NCBI GenBank assembly: GCA_000435715.1
Contig: FR882601.1
Coordinates: forward strand, 138,276-150,248
DNA length: 11,973 bases
Origin: Firmicutes bacterium CAG:145
GTDB taxonomy: Bacteria > Bacillota > Clostridia > Peptostreptococcales > Anaerovoracaceae
Reading direction: 5' to 3'
A program made the position numbers and the translations under genes. Under the pieces are notes generated by a model that saw nothing but the letters and a program-made list of their open reading frames with translations, searched no databases and was not told the origin of the DNA. Of the stretch, positions 1 to 5,026 are shown in pieces. Positions within the stretch are counted from its first letter, which is position 1, and each line of letters begins with the position of its first letter.

Positions 1-106
1 CGGAATTTTCTGTCAGTATACTCAGAGCCAAAATACCGATGGAGGCTATGAGAAGCACTGTGATGAGCTTAATGAAATTTTCTTTACCGGCAAATTTTTC
101 AAACAT
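1..106 (-). CDS. spoIIIAG: Stage III sporulation protein AG, N-terminal fragment
   Basis: Only the first 35 codons lie in the window; the gene runs off the left edge. The start ATG at 106 has a good ribosome binding site (AGGAGTG, 118 to 112). The fragment has a short charged cytoplasmic start (MFEKFAGKEN) and then one hydrophobic helix at about residues 11-31. This matches the topology of SpoIIIAG, a single-pass protein whose large extracytoplasmic ring-building domain oligomerises in the mother cell-forespore channel. The call rests mainly on position, directly after spoIIIAA-AF in conserved order, plus this topology; the diagnostic ring domain is outside the window. It follows spoIIIAF after 38 bases, the longest gap inside the operon, which may hold its own promoter. 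Confidence 0.8.
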   Translation of the reverse strand, partial: MFEKFAGKENFIKLITVLLIASIGILALSILTENS

Positions 107-119
107 AATCTCACTCCTA

Positions 120-148
120 TTTATATGAAACTCCCTTCTAAATATTAC
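120..148 (-). promoter_or_regulatory. Candidate internal sigma-E-like promoter before spoIIIAG
   Basis: On the minus strand GTAATATT (148 to 141) and CATATAAA (127 to 120) are separated by 13 bases. They resemble the sigma-E -35 (GTCATATT-like) and -10 (CATACAnT) elements, with the same spacing as the stronger promoter before spoIIIAA. The -10 has two mismatches. A start about 7 bases downstream would fall just after the AGGAG ribosome binding site, which argues against it. From memory, an internal promoter has been reported within the Bacillus subtilis spoIIIA operon, so the position is plausible. Confidence 0.3.
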
Positions 149-318
149 TCCCCATTCAGCAGAAAAATGACAGGCTCCACTATAATTGCAAGAACGATCA
201 TAGAAAAGATGAATTTAAGGTATTTTTCCATCTGAGAGTTTGGGATCAATATCTGGAAAAAGGACAGGGATATTATGACGAGGAATATGTCCCTGACCCA
301 AACATACACTTGTTCCAT
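145..318 (-). CDS. spoIIIAF: Minimal SpoIIIAF: membrane segment only (57 aa)
   Basis: The start overlaps the spoIIIAE stop by one base (TGATG), a translational coupling also seen at AD/AE. The 57-residue product has a hydrophobic helix at about residues 11-25 (IFLVIISLSFFQILI), a short loop with PNSQMEKYLKF, and a second helix at about 37-54. The loop matches the family pattern P-S-S-x-M-x-K-Y of SpoIIIAF N-termini, and the gene sits between AE and AG. Bacillus SpoIIIAF is around 200 residues, with a soluble ring-building domain after the second helix. Here translation stops right after that helix (...FLLNGE, TAA), and only 38 bases separate it from spoIIIAG, so there is no room for a frameshifted remnant. 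I read it as a functional reduced gene, but have not excluded a decayed one. Confidence 0.75.
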   Translation of the reverse strand: MEQVYVWVRDIFLVIISLSFFQILIPNSQMEKYLKFIFSMIVLAIIVEPVIFLLNGE

Positions 319-1403
319 CATCCGCCTCCGATCTTTATGATCGTAGTGATAAACATTATGAAAAGCAGCGCGGTAAAAAACATTATCGATCCTATTGAAA
401 TCATGCAGCTGCCCATATCGCTGAGACTTGCGGCTATCTTGGAATCGGTTATGGGCTCTGCCAGGGCGGCTGTTATCTTATATATGACGGCGATCACAAG
501 TACTTTGAGCAGAGGAGAAAGAAGCAGGAGCAATATGAGTATTATTCCGAAGACTCCCACTACGCTTTTTATGGAAGACATACAGCGGAGAAACAATTCT
601 ACCGTATCGGAGGTAAATCCACCTACGATAGGTATAAAATTGCTGAGAGAAAACTTAGCCGTGTTCAGCAAAAGCCCGTCGGAAGTATCTGTCAGGAGTC
701 CCTGTATGCTTATTATCCCCGTCAGAACGACCAGAAGCAGTCCCGTGACAGCCACAGAGGCATTTCTCAGCAGCTTGGAAAGTTTATTTACATAATCTTT
801 TTCTGTTAAACAGTTGATGAGACTAAGCACAGTAGCCGCAAACAAGGCCGGGAGTATAAATGTCTTCAGTATAAAGGCGGTACCCGTAATGCTTCCTATT
901 ATCATCGGGCTGAGAATAGTACCTGAAGTTATGGAACCTGTGGCTATCAGTATCCCGATTATTATGGGCATCAGTATTCCCATGGTGTTGGCCATAGTAG
1001 TAACCGAGTCTATAGCCAGCGTATATGTAGTCCTGAAGTTGTTTATTGATATGCCTACTATCACCATGGAACAGACCAACATGCTTATATCCGATACAGA
1101 TTTGCTGTTGAAAGAGCCGGACAGGCCTTTAAGGACTCCTATTATAATACATATGCTGAGTATCTCAACGCACAGCAGCAAAGCGCTTTTGATCTCTAAA
1201 AAAAACAGTTCCTTTAGGTTTTCCACTATGGCAGGATCATCGAATATGCTTCGGCCTTCCATGGTAGCATTCAAGATATTTTCTGCAGAAAACTGCTGAG
1301 CCAGCCCTCCCGTTATATCTCCGGCTTCGGAAAGTATGCTGTTTATGGAGTCTTCGTCTACTACATTATTAAATTGTTCTTGTAGAATTTCTTGATATTC
1401 CAT
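318..1403 (-). CDS. spoIIIAE: Stage III sporulation protein AE
   Basis: A 361-residue polytopic membrane protein of the spoIIIA channel in the mother-cell membrane surrounding the forespore. About 70 fairly polar N-terminal residues come first. They are followed by six or seven hydrophobic segments near residues 72-92, 106-121, 143-156, 166-198, 215-235, 282-312 and 333-356. The conserved-looking stretches FIPIVGGFTSDTVE (256-269) and ALAEPITDSKIA (313-324) suit SpoIIIAE. The start ATG overlaps the spoIIIAD stop (TGATG), so it is probably translated by coupling; its own stop overlaps the spoIIIAF start in the same way. Bacillus SpoIIIAE is longer (about 400 residues) and, as I recall, carries an N-terminal signal peptide. 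None is visible from this start. Confidence 0.92.
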   Translation of the reverse strand: MEYQEILQEQFNNVVDEDSINSILSEAGDITGGLAQQFSAENILNATMEGRSIFDDPAIVENLKELFFLEIKSALLLCVEILSICIIIGVLKGLSGSFNSKSVSDISMLVCSMVIVGISINNFRTTYTLAIDSVTTMANTMGILMPIIIGILIATGSITSGTILSPMIIGSITGTAFILKTFILPALFAATVLSLINCLTEKDYVNKLSKLLRNASVAVTGLLLVVLTGIISIQGLLTDTSDGLLLNTAKFSLSNFIPIVGGFTSDTVELFLRCMSSIKSVVGVFGIILILLLLLSPLLKVLVIAVIYKITAALAEPITDSKIAASLSDMGSCMISIGSIMFFTALLFIMFITTIIKIGGG

Positions 1404-1789
1404 CAGATTAAACTGTTCAGCAAGTCCAAAAGTGAAGTGAACACTGGTATGGCTGCAAAGAAAATAGCGATTTTACCGGCCAGTTCCACCTTACTTGCTA
1501 TGGATTTTTCTCCTGCGTCCTGACATATGGCGGCGGCAAATTCCGTTATGTAAGCTATACCTAAGACTTTCAGTATGATAGGGAAGTACTCTTTACCGTA
1601 GGAAAGATCTTCATAAATGTTTGCTATAAAACCAAAGCCATATTTGAGGCTGTCTATGATGAAGTACAGCAGTATCATTCCTGCACAGAGAGTAACTTCC
1701 ACTGTGAATTCGGGCTTATAAGTCTTTACTATAGATATGATGATGAGGGCCGCTATGCCTATGGCACAGATTTTCAGTAACGTTTCCAT
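1403..1789 (-). CDS. spoIIIAD: Stage III sporulation protein AD
   Basis: A 128-residue membrane protein with four hydrophobic segments at about residues 5-21, 28-48, 69-89 and 106-126. The stretch EFAAAICQDAGEKSIASKVE (83-102) is typical of SpoIIIAD, and its first half resembles SpoIIIAC. Length is close to the Bacillus protein (about 133). It starts only 6 bases after the spoIIIAC stop, with no clear ribosome binding site of its own, so coupling to AC is likely. It overlaps spoIIIAE by one base. It is inferred to be a small integral membrane subunit of the SpoIIIA channel base. Confidence 0.93.
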   Translation of the reverse strand: METLLKICAIGIAALIIISIVKTYKPEFTVEVTLCAGMILLYFIIDSLKYGFGFIANIYEDLSYGKEYFPIILKVLGIAYITEFAAAICQDAGEKSIASKVELAGKIAIFFAAIPVFTSLLDLLNSLI

Positions 1790-1795
1790 AATATT

Positions 1796-1996
1796 TTAAA
1801 ATTCCAGGAAGGTTTTTACGGTGTCAAAGAATTCGCTTACCATGCTTATTATTATGGCCAGCACTATTATGACTCCTGCGAGAGTAGTCATCATGGCCTC
1901 CTCTTCTCTGCCCGCCTTGGTAAGGATCATGTTGAGCAGCGCTATGGCTATACCTATGGCTGCTATCTTAAATAATACGCTGACGTCAAAAGACAT
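1796..1996 (-). CDS. spoIIIAC: Stage III sporulation protein AC
   Basis: A 66-residue protein with two transmembrane helices (about 7-25 and 36-55). They are separated by a loop with K-A-G-R-E-E-E-A (27-34), the hallmark of SpoIIIAC. Length is essentially that of the Bacillus protein (68). The ribosome binding site AAGAGGT overlaps the spoIIIAB stop codon 11 bases upstream of the start. Together with SpoIIIAD it is thought to form part of the membrane platform of the spoIIIA channel, which has been compared with secretion-system export apparatus. Confidence 0.93.
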   Translation of the reverse strand: MSFDVSVLFKIAAIGIAIALLNMILTKAGREEEAMMTTLAGVIIVLAIIISMVSEFFDTVKTFLEF

Positions 1997-2007
1997 ATAT
2001 GTACCTC

Positions 2008-2523
2008 TTAAAATAATATTATCGCTCCTATGCTTCCCAGAAAGAAACCTATCTTGCTGTACATAGGTCCTTTTTTCTTATAACTTTCCTGAGCCTCTAT
2101 TATCTGTTTTTTCAGTTTTTCTTCCAGATAAGTGAAATGATAGATGTGATTTTCAAAATCAGTCTGTCCTATAAATTCACCGGGATATTTCATTATTTCC
2201 ATATCGTCTGCAGTGACCGGCTCAGACTTATATATTTCTTCCACCTTCTCAGGCCATATTTTAACGATTTCACCGCCTTTCTCTCTGAGCTGCGTGCCGA
2301 GACTGTCAAGAATGATATAGGCGGCAGAACGATCGTTTTTTTTCAGTTTATCGAATATGTCGGGCAGAGGCTCCCTGAAATAATTTATCTGTCCTTTCAG
2401 CTCTATGATCATTTGCAGGTAATCCTCCAGCAGCGCTACTCTTTTTTTCAGATCTCCGGTTTTCATGATACCTGAAAGTCCGCAGGCTATCACCAGCCCC
2501 AGGAGACCTATGAGTTTAAGCAT
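2008..2523 (-). CDS. spoIIIAB: Stage III sporulation protein AB
   Basis: 171 residues, the same length as the Bacillus protein. It has an N-terminal hydrophobic helix (1-19), a long charged, mainly helical middle with E-L-K-G-Q-I-N-Y-F-R-E-P-L-P (41-54) and G-E-F-I-G-Q-T-D (115-122) as family-like motifs, and a hydrophobic C-terminus (about 158-171). It overlaps the end of spoIIIAA by 8 bases (shared ATGCTTAA). It acts next to the SpoIIIAA ATPase at the cytoplasmic face of the channel, and the family has been likened to type II secretion and type IV pilus membrane components. A chance lipobox-like V-I-A-C lies at residues 11-14. Confidence 0.93.
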   Translation of the reverse strand: MLKLIGLLGLVIACGLSGIMKTGDLKKRVALLEDYLQMIIELKGQINYFREPLPDIFDKLKKNDRSAAYIILDSLGTQLREKGGEIVKIWPEKVEEIYKSEPVTADDMEIMKYPGEFIGQTDFENHIYHFTYLEEKLKKQIIEAQESYKKKGPMYSKIGFFLGSIGAIILF

Positions 2524-3406
2524 CGGAATCCTCCTTTGAAACTACAGCCTTGATGGTGCCCGGACCCGATTCGGCTGAGAGATATATTATGTTGTCGAAG
2601 GCCCCCTTATGGATAAGAGAACCTATGGAGCTGTTTATTATATCTTTCTCGCAAGAACCATGTATGGATGTGATCAGAGATACTCCTGCCCCTGCGCATT
2701 GATCTGCTGCGCCCACATCTCGGGGCTTTCCCATCTCGTCGGTTATTATTACATCGGGAGACATGGAACGTATCAACATGGGAATACCGTATACTTTATC
2801 GCAGCCGTCCAGCACATCTGTCCTAGGTCCGAGATCAAAACTGGGCTTTGAATCATACATGCCTGCTATTTCTGATCGCTCGTCACATATAGCTACTTTT
2901 ATATGTCTTCTGCTCAAAATTCTGGCTATATCTCTGAGCAATGTGGTCTTACCGCAGCCGGGCGGAGAAACTATCAGCGTGTTTGCAGGTTTCCCTTTTT
3001 TGATAAGTATAGGTATGAGTGCAGATGCGCATCCTCTGATTTCCTTTGCAAAGCGTATATTCATAGAACTTATCTCTTTTATGAGAGTGGGCTGATCGCT
3101 TTTGAGCACAGTTTTGCCGCATATGCCTACTCGGTGTCCGCCTTCTATCGTTACAAACCCTTTTGAAAGATCATCTTCGTATGCGTAATATGAGAATTTT
3201 ATGAGATTATTCAGAATTCTTTGAAGATCTTCTTTTGTTGTTATTTTTGTGAGAGTTTTTTCATTTTTTCCATATTGTATCCGTACACTTTGTCCGCATA
3301 TCAGGCGTATTTCTTCTGTCTGTTGTATCACCTGAGAAGGCAGCAATTCAAGTTCTCTGCTGATATCCTCAGGGAGCTTTGACAGTATTTCCCCGAATGT
3401 ATCCAT
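2516..3406 (-). CDS. spoIIIAA: Stage III sporulation protein AA, channel ATPase
   Basis: A 296-residue cytoplasmic P-loop ATPase related to secretion ATPases, presumed to power or gate the SpoIIIA channel. From the chosen start, residues 30-45 carry the Q-T-E-E-I-R-L-I-C-G motif of the N-terminal domain and about 85-94 the V-T-I-E-G-G-H-R-V-G motif. The Walker A is SPPGCGKTT (147-155), the Walker B DVIITDE (218-224), and SIHG follows at 247-250. An upstream in-frame ATG at 3424 would give 302 residues. I prefer the ATG at 3406 because AAGAGG lies exactly 7 bases before it, while 3424 has no ribosome binding site and would sit almost at the predicted transcription start. It is the first gene of the spoIIIA operon and overlaps spoIIIAB by 8 bases. 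Confidence 0.95.
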   Translation of the reverse strand: MDTFGEILSKLPEDISRELELLPSQVIQQTEEIRLICGQSVRIQYGKNEKTLTKITTKEDLQRILNNLIKFSYYAYEDDLSKGFVTIEGGHRVGICGKTVLKSDQPTLIKEISSMNIRFAKEIRGCASALIPILIKKGKPANTLIVSPPGCGKTTLLRDIARILSRRHIKVAICDERSEIAGMYDSKPSFDLGPRTDVLDGCDKVYGIPMLIRSMSPDVIITDEMGKPRDVGAADQCAGAGVSLITSIHGSCEKDIINSSIGSLIHKGAFDNIIYLSAESGPGTIKAVVSKEDSDA

Positions 3407-3413
3407 ATGTTGT

Positions 3414-3419
3414 CCTCTT
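3414..3419 (-). promoter_or_regulatory. Ribosome binding site that fixes the spoIIIAA start
   Basis: AAGAGG on the minus strand, 7 bases before the ATG at 3406. It lies inside the extra six codons of the longer 3424 start, so it supports the shorter protein. Confidence 0.8.
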
Positions 3420-3435
3420 TTCATCTGATTATTAC

Positions 3436-3464
3436 ATTGTATGAACAGTCATCGGTTTTATGAC
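3436..3464 (-). promoter_or_regulatory. Sigma-E-type promoter of the spoIIIA operon
   Basis: On the minus strand, GTCATAAAA begins at 3464 and CATACAAT spans 3443 to 3436, a full match to the sigma-E -10 consensus CATACAnT. The spacer is 13 bases when the -35 is taken as GTCATAAA. Transcription would start near 3429, giving a leader of about 23 bases to the spoIIIAA start. In Bacillus subtilis spoIIIA is transcribed by mother-cell sigma-E, so sequence and context agree. There is a weaker -35 match (AAA for ATT at its end). Confidence 0.85.
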
Positions 3465-3517
3465 AGAAAAAGAAAAGAACGGTTGATGATAGACAGACGA
3501 TGCAGTAAAGACAGCAC

Positions 3518-3639
3518 TCCACTCGAAATTGTTTTTTTATCGAAAACGAGTGGGTGTTTGCCCACTCGAAGTGATTATTTTGAGAAATTGAGTGGGATCA
3601 AGCCCACTCGAACTCATGTTTTTTTGTTATTCGAGTGGG
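3518..3639. repeat. Palindromic tandem repeat array, block 1 (three units)
   Basis: Three units of 36-37 bp lie at 3518-3554, 3561-3596 and 3603-3639. Each opens with [C/T]CCACTCGAA and closes with [C/T]GAGTGGG, around an AT-rich core containing a run of four to seven T on the plus strand. The linkers are six bases (TGTTTG, ATCAAG). Across each linker the arms form a short stem, CGAGTGGG N6 CCCACTCG, of 8 bp; the second has one T-G mismatch or wobble at its base. After the third unit the pattern degenerates (TGCACT then CCCTTTGCAAA). Repeat spacing is 42-43 bp, about four helical turns. It could be a protein-binding array, a terminator-like insulator or a dispersed genomic repeat. Confidence 0.85.
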
Positions 3640-3720
3640 TGCACTCCCTTTGCAAAATATCCATATAATTACAATAAATGCGAGAAAAGTGGTATTTTAA
3701 TCTTACAATAAAAATTTTCA

Positions 3721-3843
3721 CCCACTCAAAAGATCTTTTATTATCAAAACGAGTGGGCGCATGCCCACTCGAAAAGACTATTTTTAAGAAATCGAGTGGA
3801 ATCACCTCCACTCGAAACAGTAATTTTTTCAAAATCGAGTGGG
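3721..3843. repeat. Palindromic tandem repeat array, block 2 (three units)
   Basis: A second block with the same plan, units at 3721-3757, 3764-3800 and 3807-3843, each 37 bp, with linkers CGCATG and ATCACC. Corresponding arms in blocks 1 and 2 are 203-204 bp apart, so the whole three-unit block looks duplicated. The first linker stem is the strongest (GAGTGGGC-GCAT-GCCCACTC plus a closing C-G pair, 9 bp). At the second linker the arms read TCGAGTGGA and TCCACTCGA: the usual G-C pair next to the loop is replaced by A-T on both sides, keeping a 9 bp stem. After the last unit the right arm is not recognisable. Confidence 0.85.
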
Positions 3844-3879
3844 ATCGGCCTTCCCCTTGAGACACTTAAAAGCCATCAG

Positions 3880-3914
3880 AAAAACCCAACGCTCAAAATG
3901 AACGCCGGGCTTTT
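3880..3914 (-). terminator. Intrinsic terminator of the leu-ilv operon
   Basis: On the minus strand CCCGGCGTTC, loop ATTTT, GAGCGTTGGG and then TTTTT form a stem of about 10 bp with three G-U pairs, optionally extended by A-U pairs using AAAAG upstream and the U-tract. It lies about 25 bases after the ilvE stop, the expected place for the end of the operon. Confidence 0.8.
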
Positions 3915-3935
3915 ATCTTACAGTCAAAACGATAT

Positions 3936-5006
3936 TTACTCTACAGGCACAATCCAGCCTCTGGTATCTTCTTTTTCTCCCGTCTGGATGCCGTATAGCT
4001 CGTCATAAAGTCTCTGAGAAAGTTCGCCTATCTCGTTGTTGTTTATAACGAGCTTCCGATCTTTCCAGTGAAGCTCGCCTACAGGTGAGATGACCGCGGC
4101 AGTTCCCGTGGCGAAGACTTCTTCCAGTCTTCCCTCCTTGCCAGCCTTGAACACTTCGTCTATGGTAAATCTGGTTTCGTTTACCTTGTAACCCCACTCT
4201 TTCATTACTTCTATCATGGAAGCTCTGGTGATTCCCGGAAGAATGGTTCCCACGAGAGAGGAAGTGTAAATTTCGCCGTCTATCTTAAAGAAAGCGTTGG
4301 AGGTTCCTATTTCTTCAACATATTTCTTGTCGTGGGCGTCCAGCCAAAGAACCTGATCGTATCCCATATCGTGAGCCTTTTTCTCGGCTATCAGCGCGGC
4401 CGCATAGTTTCCGCCTATCTTGGCGAAGCCCGTTCCTCCCATGGCGGATCTGATGAATTCGTCCTCGACATAGATCTTGGTAGGCGCCAGACCGTTCTCA
4501 TAATACGGGCCTACAGGGCTTAAGATTATCACGAACTTGTAAGTAGCGGAAGCCGCAACGCCCAAGAAAGGCTGAGTCGCGATTATAAACGGTCTGATGT
4601 AGAGGGCGGTGTTTTCCTTGCTCGGAATCCAATCCTTGTCCACGCTGACCAGCGCCTTGACGGCGTCTACGTAGAGCTCCTCGTCCATCTCCGGTATGCA
4701 GATTCTCTTGTTGGTGTTGTTGGTTCTCTTGGCGTTCATGTCAGGTCTGAAAAGCTGAACCTTTCCGTCCTTGGTCTTGTATGCCTTGAGACCCTCGAAC
4801 ATTTCCTGCCCGTAGTGGAATACCGAGGACGCCGGATCCAGCTCCAGAGGAGCGTACGGAATTACCTTTCCGTCATGCCAGCCTTTCTGAGGATCGTAAT
4901 CCATAGTGAACATATGATCGGTAAAAATCTTTCCGAAAGGAAGTTTATCCGGATCCGGTTTTGCCTTCGGATTTTTAGTAAGCGTAATGCTGAAATTATT
5001 ATTCAT
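3936..5006 (-). CDS. ilvE: Branched-chain amino acid aminotransferase
   Basis: A 356-residue fold-type IV PLP aminotransferase, converting 2-oxoisovalerate, 2-oxo-3-methylvalerate and 2-oxoisocaproate to valine, isoleucine and leucine with glutamate. The Schiff-base lysine is K196 in GGTGFAKIGGNYAA. Other family motifs are FHYGQEMFEGLKAY (63-76), YIRPF (136-140), EEIGTSN followed by F-F, and LPGITRAS. The length fits the longer, mitochondrial-type BCAT class found in many Firmicutes. I chose the ATG at 5006, preceded by GGAAAGGAAAAG; an in-frame ATG at 5087 would run back into ilvD and has no family support. It lies 20 bases after ilvD and is the last gene before the terminator. Confidence 0.95.
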   Translation of the reverse strand: MNNNFSITLTKNPKAKPDPDKLPFGKIFTDHMFTMDYDPQKGWHDGKVIPYAPLELDPASSVFHYGQEMFEGLKAYKTKDGKVQLFRPDMNAKRTNNTNKRICIPEMDEELYVDAVKALVSVDKDWIPSKENTALYIRPFIIATQPFLGVAASATYKFVIILSPVGPYYENGLAPTKIYVEDEFIRSAMGGTGFAKIGGNYAAALIAEKKAHDMGYDQVLWLDAHDKKYVEEIGTSNAFFKIDGEIYTSSLVGTILPGITRASMIEVMKEWGYKVNETRFTIDEVFKAGKEGRLEEVFATGTAAVISPVGELHWKDRKLVINNNEIGELSQRLYDELYGIQTGEKEDTRGWIVPVE

Positions 5007-5026
5007 AGGTATCTTTTCCTTTCCTT

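Larger units (their letters stand above)
3407..3935. other. Intergenic region between ilvE and spoIIIAA (529 bases)
   Basis: This AT-rich stretch holds, from the ilvE side, an intrinsic terminator (3880-3914), a three-unit palindromic array (3721-3843), about 80 bases with at most a degenerate extra unit (3640-3720), a second three-unit array (3518-3639), about 50 purine-rich bases without recognisable signals (3465-3517), and the sigma-E promoter. Short open frames of 60-83 codons exist on both strands but simply read through the repeats. Because the period is about 43 bp, not a multiple of three, successive units would be read in different frames, so I see no protein-coding function. Confidence 0.85.

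Noticed and set aside
814..1299. Plus-strand open frames opposite the spoIIIA and ilv genes, several over 100 codons
   Set aside because: They are antisense shadows of well-supported minus-strand genes, with low-complexity composition and no recognisable domains.
2480..2523. SpoIIIAB as a lipoprotein (V-I-A-C at residues 11-14)
   Set aside because: The hydrophobic N-terminus is a normal membrane anchor in this family, the h-region is very short, and I know of no lipoprotein members.
3518..3843. CRISPR-like array of palindromic repeats and AT-rich spacers
   Set aside because: The conserved part is a split palindrome with a variable 6-base centre. The 'spacers' all share the same T-run and flanking GAA/AAA pattern rather than being unique, and no cas genes are nearby.
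3441..3865. Short open reading frames on both strands across the array
   Set aside because: They read through non-coding repeats whose ~43 bp period shifts the frame, have no ribosome binding site of note, and exist on both strands at once.
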